Numbered from the stretch's first letter, positions 54,911-63,967 are shown. The stretch is 64,000 nucleotides of DNA from Photobacterium galatheae (GCF_000695255.1 NZ_JMIB01000003.1:62001-126000); one strand, 5' to 3'. A program made the numbers and translations. The notes: generated by a model not told the origin, from the letters alone.

Positions 54911-55010
54911 CCCGCCTCCACAAAACCGAGCTGACGCTTTTACTCTAATCAGCACGCATGTTATCAGATTGTAAAATAAAGATTCTGTGATTCATGACCT
55001 ATGTCAGAAC

Positions 55011-55038
55011 AAAAAAAAGCCAGCACAATCGGCTGGCT
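55011..55038 (-). terminator. Terminator of the EamA transporter gene
   Basis: AGCCAGC / GCTGGCT stem with a 7-nt loop and seven A on the left, making a reverse-strand intrinsic terminator just after the transporter stop. Confidence 0.88.
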
Positions 55039-55066
55039 GTCAGCGAAATCTCAACGGTAAAACCAA

Positions 55067-55984
55067 CTAGCGTGTTGTCTCCGTCACCACTTTATTTTTA
55101 CGAAAGGACGACAGTTTCACTTCATGAATCAGAATCGCACCCAGAATGCAGGCACCGCCCAGCATCTGCATCGACGTGACCAATTGACCCAGAAAGACAA
55201 AGCCCAGAATTAAAGCAAAAATCGGTTCAGACAACTCAACCAGTTGCACGGTCTGGCTTTTCAGAATGGTCAGTGATTTCGTGGTACACCAAAAACCACC
55301 AATGGTTGGCAGCAAGGCCAGCAGCAACAGTGTCAGCCAGACATCATTTTCCACGCCAACAACACCAGACATGGCAAATGGAATCAGCAGATATACCAGA
55401 CCAAACATCAGCAGACCACAAACAGGAATTAAACCGCCGCCAATCTCCAGCTTTTTGTTCAGCACCAGGAACAGCCCGTAACCAACCCCAGCCAGTACCG
55501 CAAACAGGAAACCGGTCTGATCTGAACTGGCAATATTTTCGTTTTCCAGAAAAATTAAATACAGACCCAGAACGGCAAACAGCACCGACATCCATTCCTG
55601 TCCGGTCAGGTTGCGCTTTTCAAACACAGCATTGGCGAAAAATGTCACCAGCGTCGATACACCAAACAGCAGAAAGACGACCACGGCGACATTGAGCGTT
55701 TCATAAGACGCCGTTTCGAAAAAATACAACATGAAAAAGCCGAAGAAACTGCACACGGCCAGCGCTTTCCATTTTGATTTCAAATACGTCAGCAATGCCG
55801 GTAATTTCCCGGTCATCCCAAGTACCAAAAGAATAATCAGAAAAGCAACCACGCACTTATAAAACGCAACCGCTGCCGAGGGCATGCCAGAGGCAAATAA
55901 GTTAACACTCAAAATGCCAACCATGCCGTTAAAAAATGCCGCCAGTAATGCCAGAACGACACCAAAAATGTGTTTTCTATCCAT
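55067..55984 (-). CDS. EamA-family (DMT) transporter
   Basis: 305 residues with ten membrane segments arranged as two EamA repeats; the second repeat begins near TGFLFAVLAGVGYGLFLVLNKK. VQLVELSEPIFALILGFVFLGQ is the typical end of repeat 2. These inner-membrane carriers export or import amino acids and metabolites; the substrate is unknown. About 420 bases without a gene lie upstream. Confidence 0.9.
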   Translation of the reverse strand: MDRKHIFGVVLALLAAFFNGMVGILSVNLFASGMPSAAVAFYKCVVAFLIILLVLGMTGKLPALLTYLKSKWKALAVCSFFGFFMLYFFETASYETLNVAVVVFLLFGVSTLVTFFANAVFEKRNLTGQEWMSVLFAVLGLYLIFLENENIASSDQTGFLFAVLAGVGYGLFLVLNKKLEIGGGLIPVCGLLMFGLVYLLIPFAMSGVVGVENDVWLTLLLLALLPTIGGFWCTTKSLTILKSQTVQLVELSEPIFALILGFVFLGQLVTSMQMLGGACILGAILIHEVKLSSFRKNKVVTETTR

Positions 55985-56404
55985 GAATCATCTCTGTTAA
56001 AACGCGGTGGAAGGAGAAAATGCAGCGAACTGAGTATTTCCCACAGTCAGTAACTGCTGATTGAAAATAACGATAGCGAGAAAAATTCCGAGAGCGAATT
56101 CTCAACCCTGGATAATCACGCACATTACGTCAGCCTCAAACCACTGACAATATACTTCACAAGAGAATCGACGCACTTCACAAAATAGCCTCATCGACCG
56201 ACGCCAGCAGGCTGCTCTGAAATGAGCACACGTCACTGGATGCCCATCGCAGAGGAAACGCTCAGTCCCTTTGATATTCAAAGAGTTAATCCTGTTTTTA
56301 CAGTTGTTATTGATTCAAGTACATTTTATGCCGCTTTAGGTACGATAGATGCAATAATGCACACTCTGATGAATCTCCAACTCAAGACAAGGAAAGTCGC
56401 TCTC
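55985..56404. other. Divergent intergenic region, nothing assigned
   Basis: An open frame leads into the kinase gene from 56222, but those 61 codons have no coding character, so I treat them as untranslated. Promoters for the EamA and CPT-like genes must lie here; no operator was recognised. Confidence 0.4.
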
Positions 56405-56986
56405 ATGGATGTCATTTTTCTCAACGGCCCCAGCAGTTCGGGGAAAAGTTCTATTGCCCGCGCACTGCAAAATTGTCTGGATGATAATTACCTTCATCTC
56501 GGCATTGATGCTTTTATTGCGATGATGCCGGCAAAAGCCAATACCTTGAATGAATCAGACAAACCCGCCGAGGGCTTTTACTGGCGGACAACCACGCTCA
56601 ATCAACAGTCCGTTCATCGCATTTCCTTTGGCCCCTACGGCAAAGCTGTGAATGAAGCCTATCGCACCACAGTCCGTCATCTGGTTGATGCCGGAATGAA
56701 AGTCATCGTGGATGATGTGCTCGATGGCGCTGAAGAAATGGCTATCTGGCAATCGGTGCTGGCTGGCAAACACTGTCTCTACGTTGGCGTGACCTGCTCA
56801 GCAGAAACCCTGATTCAACGCGAGCAACAACGCGGGGACCGGTATCCGGGATCAGCCCTTGAACAGGCATCCCGGGTGCATTGCGGCATTGAGTACGATC
56901 TTTTCATTAATACCGATGAATGTTCCCCCCAAACGTGCGCCCAACGGATTCAGGCGTTCATCGCCAGTCATCCACATCCTCAGTAA
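56405..56986 (+). CDS. Chloramphenicol phosphotransferase-like kinase (P-loop)
   Basis: 193 residues from the ATG giving MDVIFLNGPSSSGKSS. Walker A GPSSSGKSS is at 8-16, an Asp in LGIDAFIAMMP near 34-45 matches the catalytic position of CPT-family kinases, and VIVDDVL near 98-104 the Walker B region. The late Y-D-L-x-[IV]-[ND]-T segment (YDLFINTDE) is also typical. Resistance to chloramphenicol is known only for the Streptomyces member; the substrate here is unknown. AAGGAAA lies somewhat far upstream. Confidence 0.85.
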   Translation: MDVIFLNGPSSSGKSSIARALQNCLDDNYLHLGIDAFIAMMPAKANTLNESDKPAEGFYWRTTTLNQQSVHRISFGPYGKAVNEAYRTTVRHLVDAGMKVIVDDVLDGAEEMAIWQSVLAGKHCLYVGVTCSAETLIQREQQRGDRYPGSALEQASRVHCGIEYDLFINTDECSPQTCAQRIQAFIASHPHPQ

Positions 56987-57145
56987 CGAGGATAGAAGTT
57001 TTTGCGAATCACATAAAAGCCTCTTGATATCCGATGAAATCAGCATCATATCGAGAAGACATGTCCCTGTTCTGAGCAATGCGCATGGGCATTTTCTGTG
57101 GCTGCCAACATGTCACGCTCACACCAACCAAAGGAGCACGCCCAT

Positions 57146-57748
57146 ATGGACTACCTCTACGCCATGGTGCTGTTTGCCGTCTCATCTTCAGTGACGCCCG
57201 GCCCGAACAACATCATGGTGATGACCTCAGGTCTCAATTTCGGTGTCAGAAAGAGTTTGCCACTCCTGAGTGGAATCTGCATGGGGTTTGCCCTGATGCT
57301 GCTTTTAGTCGGTGTGGGATTCGGCCAGCTCTTCGAACTGTTTCCCAGTCTGCATTTCATCATTAAATGTCTGGGCGTACTGTACTTACTCTATCTGGCC
57401 TGGTTGATCGCCCGCGCCGGTGACATTGGATCTTCCGATGCCCAGACAAAGCCACTGGGCTTTATGAAAGGCGCCCTCTTTCAATGGATCAACGCCAAAG
57501 CCTGGGTGGTCGCCACCGGCGCCATTGCTGCATTCACAACAGTGGGGACTGACTTCCATAACCAGAACATGATGCTGGCAGCCACGTTTCTGGTCGTGTC
57601 TTTTCCCTGTGTCGGGGTCTGGCTGATGTTTGGCTCCCTGCTGAAGAAAGCTTTGACGAAGGCACACTATCGCCAGTGGTTTAACTACACCATGTCGGGA
57701 TTGCTGGTGATCTCTGTACTCCCGGTCATTCAGGAAATTCTGAGTTAG
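57146..57748 (+). CDS. LysE/RhtB-family amino-acid exporter
   Basis: 200 residues with six hydrophobic segments. The start is the ATG after AAAGGAG. SSVTPGPNNIMVMTSGLNFG near 13-32 is the LysE-family signature and FQWINAKAWVVATGAIAAF the middle one. Exports amino acids or derivatives. The kinase-like gene that follows starts 12 bases after its stop, suggesting an operon. Confidence 0.93.
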   Translation: MDYLYAMVLFAVSSSVTPGPNNIMVMTSGLNFGVRKSLPLLSGICMGFALMLLLVGVGFGQLFELFPSLHFIIKCLGVLYLLYLAWLIARAGDIGSSDAQTKPLGFMKGALFQWINAKAWVVATGAIAAFTTVGTDFHNQNMMLAATFLVVSFPCVGVWLMFGSLLKKALTKAHYRQWFNYTMSGLLVISVLPVIQEILS

Positions 57749-57760
57749 TCGGAGGCCACT

Positions 57761-58549
57761 TTGTTCAGGCAGGAACTTACACAGATGGGTCACGCGCAGG
57801 TCTTATTGAAAGAAGATCATGGCGTGCCCTATATCGAAAAGCGGCATGCGACGGATGTCGAAATGCATTTTTACCTAAATATCGCACCTCAGCTGGCAAC
57901 GTTGGGCGTGCATACCCCCCGGCTTTATCATTGCGATACAGAAAATCACGTTTTGCAGCTTGAATATATCCCGACCCCCGTCACACTGGAGGCATTAAAC
58001 GAAGATTCGCGATGTTTCCGTCAGTTAGCGGCGATTCACCACTTTTCAAGGCTTCCGGAACATCCAAAACGCTTACACCAATGGACGGAACAACAAACCG
58101 TTCAGGCACTCCGTCATCTGCAACTTCCGGGCACCGCTGAAGCACATCTGCATCAGCTCAGAGCACAATCCGAAACGCTGTTTTATCCGCATGCCTGTCT
58201 GTCAGGTGACAGTAACGCCGGCAACTGGGGGATACGGGACAACGGTGATCTGGTGTTGTTCGACTGGGAACGATTCGGTGAAGGCAGCCCAGCCATTGAT
58301 CTTGCACCGCTGGTGAAAGGCATGGGCGATCTGGCGTCCTATCAAGCCATCGCTGAACGCTATCTGGCGCATTCGTCTCTGTTGTCGAAACCAACTCTCA
58401 TCCAACACCTCATTCTTGCAAAAGCCTGGATCGTGGTCGACGTGGTGAACATTCTGAAAGACCGGAATAAACCGGATGCTGATACCTATCTCAACTGGTT
58501 CCGGCAAGTGTTGCCGGCGTGGCTCCACAAGCACAGCGGTGACGTCTGA
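57761..58549 (+). CDS. APH/choline-kinase-fold phosphotransferase
   Basis: 262 residues if begun at TTG, which has GGAGG five bases upstream, a much better ribosome site than the ATG eight codons later. Kinase-like fold: the catalytic loop is SGDSNAGNWG near 147-156 (D as base, N as metal ligand) and the second metal Asp is in LVLFDWERFG near 164-173. The usual His before GD is Ser. Substrates of such enzymes are small hydroxyl compounds. Linked to the LysE exporter gene. Confidence 0.82.
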   Translation: MFRQELTQMGHAQVLLKEDHGVPYIEKRHATDVEMHFYLNIAPQLATLGVHTPRLYHCDTENHVLQLEYIPTPVTLEALNEDSRCFRQLAAIHHFSRLPEHPKRLHQWTEQQTVQALRHLQLPGTAEAHLHQLRAQSETLFYPHACLSGDSNAGNWGIRDNGDLVLFDWERFGEGSPAIDLAPLVKGMGDLASYQAIAERYLAHSSLLSKPTLIQHLILAKAWIVVDVVNILKDRNKPDADTYLNWFRQVLPAWLHKHSGDV

Positions 58550-58567
58550 CCGAACGCAGGATATCAA

Positions 58568-58589
58568 AAAGCCTCCAACGGAGGCTTTC
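58568..58589. terminator. Hairpin between convergent genes
   Basis: AAAGCCTCC-AAC-GGAGGCTTT, a compact 9-bp stem with A run and short T run, ending the kinase gene and facing the PepSY gene. Confidence 0.8.
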
Positions 58590-58618
58590 ACAATCAGTGC
58601 TCAGCGATCGGCCAGCGA

Positions 58619-60118
58619 TCAGCTAAAGAATCGCGCCAAGGTCGGCACCCGGGCAAAAACCAAGCGGTCGGCCAGCAACACCGTCACCATCGCAATCCCC
58701 GCCAGTGGGAAGCACACCCCCAGCACAGCAATCACCACCGTCGCGCCTTTCCACAACGCCATGTTTTCCGGTGCTGGCGGTGCAGAAAGCGCCACTTTCC
58801 CTTTCGGACGGCGCAGCCACCACATCACGACACCACTAGCGCTGATTAAAATGAAGGACAGGCAGAGCAAAGTATTCACCGCTTTGTTCCAGCCACCAAA
58901 ATCACCCTCATGCAGCGCAATGCCCCAAGCCATCGCTTTCGCCATGGGCGAATATTGGCTGTATTTGATGTCTGCCAGAACGTCGCCTGTGTACTGATTG
59001 AGATGCAAAGTTCGGTCTTGCGTGGCATCCGTGATGTCATTACTCATGGTGCTTTGCAGAATACTGTAGGAACCCTGCTCTCCTTTTGGCAGATTCACCC
59101 GAAAGGCCGTAAAGCCCTGCACTCTGGCGAACGCCACCACAGAATCCAGATTCACCTCGCCCTGAATGCCCTTTCTTGGAGTGCTATTTCCTTGAATGCT
59201 ATTTCCTTGAGTGCTCTTTTCTTGGGTTTCTTGGGTTTCTTGGCCGTCATGATGACCTGCATGCGAAGGAGTGGATAACGGCATCGCCGTCTGCTCCAGA
59301 TTCCACGGCACTTCCTTCAGATCACCATGATTCATCTCGGCATGTTTGGCATCCGACAAAGGCACATCACCAAAAACGCCGGTCGGGAAAGTATTCCATG
59401 CCTGCACCATCTTACTGCCCCAAATACCCGACCAAGACAGGCCGGACAGCAAAAACAGCAACAAAAACACCGCTGTGACCACACCCAGATTGGCATGGAG
59501 GTCGCGCCAGAAAGTACGCTTTCCACGCGTCAAACGAATCCGGAACATCCCGGCTTTGCTGGCATTGTCCCTCGGCCACCACAGATAGGCACCACTGACA
59601 ATCAGGATCACGGCAAAACTGGCCGCCAGTTCTATCAGGCGATCACCCATATCTCCCATCAGCAAAGTGCCGTGGATCGACTCCGCCCACGCATACAGGT
59701 TGTTATCCCGATCCAGACTACCCAGCACTTCTGCCGTGTAAGGGTTTACAGTGACGAAAAGCCCCTGTCCGGCAGCGCTAACTACCGCAAACCGGCTGAC
59801 ATCTTCGGGTTGTTTCGGAGTCAGGTATTGTTTGATGGTCGCATCGGGATACGCCTGCTGAACGGCATCAAACTGCTGTGTCACCGGTACGGTCTGGGCT
59901 GCCGGTTCGACAAAAAGAAGGTCTTTCAAACGGAGATTGTCGATTGATCCGGCATAAAGCATCATCAGGCCCGTCACCGACAGCATAATTAAAAAAGGCA
60001 CCACATACAGGCCCGCATAGAAGTGCCAGCGCCAGGCCGTCATATACCAGGCGCGCTGTGTCTGTCGTTGTTCTGGCAGATGTTCCTGCTGCGATGTTGA
60101 ATCGTTCTGATTTTTCAT
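58619..60118 (-). CDS. PepSY-associated membrane protein (PiuB-like)
   Basis: 499 residues from the ATG preceded by AAGGA at five bases. Four main membrane segments: YAGLYVVPFLIMLSVTGLMMLY near 34-55, LIELAASFAVILIVSGAYLWW, LGVVTAVFLLLFLLSGLSW and a C-terminal pair. PepSY-type regions lie between them. Conserved histidines (WHFYAGLY, SIHGTLLMGDMGD, DLHANLG, LHEGDFGG) suggest haem or metal handling; relatives reduce siderophore iron. A low-complexity insert (ETQETQEKSTQGNSIQGN region) is encoded by short tandem repeats. Likely operon with the DUF2946 gene upstream. Confidence 0.88.
   Translation of the reverse strand: MKNQNDSTSQQEHLPEQRQTQRAWYMTAWRWHFYAGLYVVPFLIMLSVTGLMMLYAGSIDNLRLKDLLFVEPAAQTVPVTQQFDAVQQAYPDATIKQYLTPKQPEDVSRFAVVSAAGQGLFVTVNPYTAEVLGSLDRDNNLYAWAESIHGTLLMGDMGDRLIELAASFAVILIVSGAYLWWPRDNASKAGMFRIRLTRGKRTFWRDLHANLGVVTAVFLLLFLLSGLSWSGIWGSKMVQAWNTFPTGVFGDVPLSDAKHAEMNHGDLKEVPWNLEQTAMPLSTPSHAGHHDGQETQETQEKSTQGNSIQGNSTPRKGIQGEVNLDSVVAFARVQGFTAFRVNLPKGEQGSYSILQSTMSNDITDATQDRTLHLNQYTGDVLADIKYSQYSPMAKAMAWGIALHEGDFGGWNKAVNTLLCLSFILISASGVVMWWLRRPKGKVALSAPPAPENMALWKGATVVIAVLGVCFPLAGIAMVTVLLADRLVFARVPTLARFFS
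59168..59247. repeat. Intragenic minisatellite in the PepSY gene
   Basis: Units of 15 bp related to TTGAATGCTATTTCC appear about three times, followed by two 9-bp units TTGGGTTTC. All unit lengths are multiples of three, so copy-number change would keep the frame and alter a periplasmic loop. Confidence 0.8.
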
Positions 60119-60225
60119 TTTCTTCCTTCCGGTGCGCAAAAAACACGCACAAACAAAAAGCCGCTACCCGAAGGCAGAGGCATCAATCCAATTTCTTTGA
60201 ATTCTGAGAAATGCGAGGGGGTGGT

Positions 60226-60597
60226 TTACGCTCGGGCGAAAACCTGTATCGCCAGCGGCGGCGCACGGGAAGGAAGAAGAAAGTAGTCCCACTGGCGTGG
60301 CGAGAACTGATAGGCGCTGAGCGGTTGTTCGCGAAGTTGAGTGCCCAGCCCCAGCCATCGGTCATCAGTATGAGCCAGGCTGAACATCCCGATGGGACAG
60401 TGCCCCTGAGGATCATGCTTGAGCTGATCCTTGCCATCGGCCAGTTTGACCAGTTTAAAACCACCAAGTGTACAAAGGCTTGCCCAGGTGCCGGCCGGTT
60501 GGTTATGAGCATTCACCACCGGCATCGCAACGATCAATAGCCAGCTCAACAGGCTGGCGATGATCATCATTCTGTGTAGTGGATTCACAGGGCGCAT
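60226..60597 (-). CDS. DUF2946-like secreted or membrane-anchored protein
   Basis: 123 residues with an N-terminal hydrophobic segment (IIASLLSWLLIVAMPVVNAHN) that is either a signal peptide or an anchor. The family pattern SLCTLGGFKLV near 40-50 and HCPIGMF near 66-72 is present, although the second cysteine of the usual CPxC is missing. DUF2946 genes accompany copper or siderophore-iron uptake genes. It lies about 110 bases ahead of the PepSY gene in the same direction and probably forms an operon with it. Confidence 0.75.
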   Translation of the reverse strand: MRPVNPLHRMMIIASLLSWLLIVAMPVVNAHNQPAGTWASLCTLGGFKLVKLADGKDQLKHDPQGHCPIGMFSLAHTDDRWLGLGTQLREQPLSAYQFSPRQWDYFLLPSRAPPLAIQVFARA

Positions 60598-60721
60598 TTG
60601 TTCACTTATCTATGATTGCGCCAGCATACTAGTGCTTCGTGTATGGGTTCACAAGGGAATTGCGCCAGATATTGACTGATCTAACAAAAAAATAATGGAT
60701 GCAATCATTGAAATTGTGTTG

Positions 60722-60890
60722 GTATGTCGCGTTTGCGTACAGTGCCAATCTCTGTATCTTTGTATGCATGCCATTCCTATGAGCACCTTCAAGAGACGAT
60801 GTTATCTTTCATAAAATCAAACAGTTACGTCATTCCCGCGCAGGCGGGAATCCAGTGCCTTTTATGCTCGGACTCCCGATATAAGTTGAG
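60722..60890 (+). repeat. Dispersed repeat, copy 1
   Basis: Shares about 165 bp with copy 2 at 62828-62993 (GTATGTCGCG, CAAGAGAC, TTATCTTTCATAAAATCA, GCTCGGACTCCCGATAT). It contains ATTCCCGC-GCAG-GCGGGAAT (60832-60851), a hairpin of a type widely scattered in proteobacterial genomes. A short open frame through it is not taken as a gene. The rest of the region between 60598 and 61076 holds no other feature I can support. Confidence 0.85.
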
Positions 60891-61076
60891 AGTACTTCAG
60901 GCGACTGTCCCGGTATTTGCTTCGACTTATTTCCCCCCTTTCAAACGGGCTTTCAATTAACCTTCCTCACAAAACTGTCGTGTATTCAACACGATGTGTT
61001 TCATTTCAGTACAATGCAGATGATTGGCTGCCCGTGATTCATCCGCAGCTTTTCACCAACGAGACGATGGACACCT

Positions 61077-61934
61077 ATGGAATCCCTGCGCACACAAGAC
61101 ATCATTCAACTGATCGATTCAGACAACCGCGCCGTGCTGGCAAAAGCAAGCGGTCTGCCTCATGCTGCGGCTAAATTCTGGCAACATCAGGACTTGGTCC
61201 GGCTGGCCTATCTTCGCCAGCATCACCTGATCACAGACAGTACCCTGCTCCGTCTGCTCAAGCGGGAATTCACATCGACTTACCAAAACATGGAACGCTG
61301 TGCGCTGATCGATCTGCTCGAACAGTACGGGCCCGATTCAACAGCGCGTCTCGACAGCGATCTGGACATCGTTTATTTGTGCCACCCCGATTTCTTACCC
61401 GCGCTCAAGCGTTTGAGAGCGATTGGCGTCACGGCAGATCTGGCGAAGTTTCTGACGGTCTCTGTCGAAGCCGATCATTACAGTCTTGAGATGTTTCACT
61501 ATGTGCTGGATACGCAGCAAACTTTTCCTGAAACCACGCTGGCCGAAACCGCCGTGCTGTTGCTTAGCCTGCTGCACGACTTTGATGATCAGGACGATGA
61601 AACCGCACAATGGGAGAAAGGGATTGAGCGTCTGCTCACCGCAGGGCTGGATGTGAACCTGGCGTTAGACGGATACGATTTGGAAACCCTGGCCGAAGAA
61701 GCTTTTGCCTTCAATCCGGCGCAGTTTCCGCTGATTGCAAAACACGGTTTGACCCAAGACCGGCTGAACACGTTTGACTGGGAAGCCATCATCGGAATGG
61801 GTGTTGAACCCGACCACATCGACAATCTGCACTGGCTCGAAGCCGTTGGTTATCACCTCCCGAAATCACAAATTCAGCAATTGCTGGCAGATCACCAATA
61901 TGATGCTCTGGCTAACCGGTTGTCGTCGATATAG
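61077..61934 (+). CDS. Unrecognised all-helical acidic protein 1
   Basis: 285 residues, rich in Leu, Asp and His, predicted almost entirely helical, with no signal peptide or membrane segment. Helix pairs of about 30-35 residues with short turns (for example GLDVNLALDGYDLETLAEEA and GLTQDRLNTFDWEAIIGMGVEPD) give an ankyrin- or HEAT-like appearance. No family recognised. It is the first of two genes eight bases apart, and the pair is enclosed by copies of a dispersed repeat. The ribosome site is poor. Confidence 0.75.
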   Translation: MESLRTQDIIQLIDSDNRAVLAKASGLPHAAAKFWQHQDLVRLAYLRQHHLITDSTLLRLLKREFTSTYQNMERCALIDLLEQYGPDSTARLDSDLDIVYLCHPDFLPALKRLRAIGVTADLAKFLTVSVEADHYSLEMFHYVLDTQQTFPETTLAETAVLLLSLLHDFDDQDDETAQWEKGIERLLTAGLDVNLALDGYDLETLAEEAFAFNPAQFPLIAKHGLTQDRLNTFDWEAIIGMGVEPDHIDNLHWLEAVGYHLPKSQIQQLLADHQYDALANRLSSI

Positions 61935-61942
61935 GAAAAAAC

Positions 61943-62818
61943 ATGCGCACAGAATACACCGCACTGTTGCAGGCCATTCAGGATCAGGCACTGCCAAAGG
62001 TCAACGACCGACTCTACCCGGAATGCATGGTGGATCTGCTTGAAGCCTCAGCGCTGGACGCAATCCGGTATCTGCTGAACCAGACCGAGATGGGCCACCC
62101 GGATCAACGCTTCGATTTTCTGAGTACGGTGATGCAAAGCCAGATCTCTGGCGAACTAAAAGCGGCTGCAATGGATGTGCTCACCCCTTTCACTCACAAT
62201 GAATCGCTGATTTTCAACATCGAAGAGATCATTTTTCAGCTTACAAATCAGCATGACAGCAATCTCGCCGTAGTGGAAAAAGCCATTGCGCTGGGCCTGA
62301 ACATTGATGCCGACAGATTCCTTCTTTTTGGATGCAGCGCCATCATGCCCGGGTTATTCGAACTTCTGACGCAACACTATACATTTGATTCGACAGTCCT
62401 CGAACAAGCCTTTCAGATCGTCATCGACAATGACCAATGGGGGGAGACGAATAATCATGAAACCCAAAACAATCTGATCCGGGGTTTTATTCAGCACCTT
62501 CATCTCGATGTGAATCTGGCAGGACGAGGTGACCACGCATGGCTGTTTCAAAGCTGTTTTGAGAATGCCCCTTATGCCGCCAAGTACTTTTATACCCCGG
62601 CTTTCAGCCCACAGATGCTGGAAGACGAAGATTTCTGGGAACACATGGCCGATATGTATTTAGAAGATGAAGATGTCGCTGGTGAGTATGAACAGGCGTT
62701 TCGGGACTTGTGTGCCAGTGGGATTGAATTCGATAAGACTGTTTTGATGGATGTGCTGGAGTCGCGGGAATTGGGGGATTTTGTGGAGATTATGGGGAAG
62801 ACGCAACGTACTGAATAA
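61943..62818 (+). CDS. Unrecognised all-helical acidic protein 2
   Basis: 291 residues with AGGA six bases before the ATG, eight bases after the previous gene. Similar in style to it (Leu/Asp-rich helical repeats such as AIALGLNIDADRFLLFGCSAIMPGLFELL), but the two do not align over long stretches. The C-terminal third is very acidic (LEDEDFWEHMADMYLEDEDVAGEYEQ). No family recognised; DNA- or protein-mimicry, immunity or scaffold roles would all be guesses. Confidence 0.75.
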   Translation: MRTEYTALLQAIQDQALPKVNDRLYPECMVDLLEASALDAIRYLLNQTEMGHPDQRFDFLSTVMQSQISGELKAAAMDVLTPFTHNESLIFNIEEIIFQLTNQHDSNLAVVEKAIALGLNIDADRFLLFGCSAIMPGLFELLTQHYTFDSTVLEQAFQIVIDNDQWGETNNHETQNNLIRGFIQHLHLDVNLAGRGDHAWLFQSCFENAPYAAKYFYTPAFSPQMLEDEDFWEHMADMYLEDEDVAGEYEQAFRDLCASGIEFDKTVLMDVLESRELGDFVEIMGKTQRTE

Positions 62819-62827
62819 AGTGCATCT

Positions 62828-62993
62828 GTATGTCGCGCTTGCGTTCATTGTCAATTTCAGCATCTTTGTATGCGCGCCATTCCAATAACCATCGTCAAGA
62901 GACAATGTTATCTTTCATAAAATCATACAGTTACATCATTACGCGCAGGCGAGAATCCAGTGTCTTTTGTGCTCGGACTCCCGATATGAGTTG
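62828..62993 (+). repeat. Dispersed repeat, copy 2
   Basis: Same element as copy 1, same orientation, starting ten bases after the second helical-protein gene. Its internal hairpin is decayed (ATTACGC-GCAG-GCGAGAAT), so copy 2 is probably the older or inactive one. Confidence 0.85.
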
Positions 62994-63073
62994 TGTTCTT
63001 TTTTATTATTTACTTGCCGGCACGCTCAGGAAAACAGGTCTCATACAGCAAGTACAGTTTCTGAGGCCGTCAG

Positions 63074-63150
63074 GTATGTCGCGCTTGCGTTCATTGTCAA
63101 TTTCAGCATCTTTGTATGCGCGCCAGATACTCTTTGCTGGCACAAAGAGT
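63074..63150 (+). repeat. Dispersed repeat, partial copy 3 with hairpin
   Basis: The first 52 bases match the start of copy 2 almost exactly, then the sequence changes to ACTCTTTG-CTGGCA-CAAAGAGT, a perfect hairpin (63129-63150). The switch suggests insertion of another short repeat into copy 3. Confidence 0.8.
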
Positions 63151-63474
63151 ACCCAGAAATGCCTTTTGGTTCTTTGGTGTTGTCCGGGTCGGTTGTAGGC
63201 GCTCCCGGCGCCGACAACCTAAAAATTCATCCATGAATTTTTCCCTAAATCTGAATAGATATAAACAAACTCATTTTTGGACAGAACTGTGCCAGTGAAA
63301 TTACTAATTTAGCACCTCATGAATTACCTTGCGTATGGCAAAGTTAGTTCTCTAAAATCGCGAGAGTGTATGAATAGCCAACCTTCATTTCGATGACCAA
63401 ATTCATCGAACCACTACACTTTCCTTATGAATTAGTGTTAATATGTCATATGTTTTAATTAATGATATGTTTTA
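63151..63474. other. Intergenic region with a 10-bp perfect inverted repeat
   Basis: Contains AAAAATTCAT-CC-ATGAATTTTT at 63221-63242 and, just before it, GGCGC / GCGCC arms. AT-rich DNA follows up to the broken gene. No gene supported. Confidence 0.5.
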
Positions 63475-63967
63475 ATGAAGATTTACTACGCCAATGAGAT
63501 TCCTAAAGAAATAAAAAGATTCTCTTTGATACTACTTCCCGATAATTATCGGTAAGCCTTTTAGCTATCTTTGGGATGATTATGGATATAAAACAACCTT
63601 TAGGGCATATTTTATTATTGATAATTCTGAAATTGACCTTGGGCTAATAAAAATATTATTCAAGGGTTATTTTAATAGTCACGAATATATAGAAAATGAA
63701 TTTTCCTGCTCAGGTGGAGTTTATGATCTTAGCGATATGTCTAAACACAACTTTATCTCCATAGGTGAGGACATTGACTACTATAACATTATTAACTCTC
63801 AATTTAAAAATAACAAGAAGATAAAAAAGTACCTGAAAACTGTTAAAGATGTTTGCATTTTGTCATCTAGTACAGATGACTTTCAAAGTTGGAATGGTTA
63901 TAGAGAGTCAATTTTGAGAGATTCGTCTCTAACATCAATTTATCAAAAGGTTTACAAACTGCTTTAG
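63475..63967 (+). pseudogene. Frameshifted AT-rich gene of unknown function
   Basis: The frame from the ATG reads MKIYYANEIPKEIKRFSLILLPDNYR and stops at TAA (63553-63555). The +1-shifted frame continues without stop from KPFSYLWDDYGYKTTF through SGGVYDLSDMSKHNF to YQKVYKLL. Joined, they would give about 165 residues of consistent composition. The break coincides with a perfect 14-bp palindrome CCGATAATTATCGG (63539-63552). The downstream part alone could start at the ATG at 63737. No family recognised. An indel mutation is most likely; programmed frameshifting or a sequencing error are alternatives. Confidence 0.65.
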
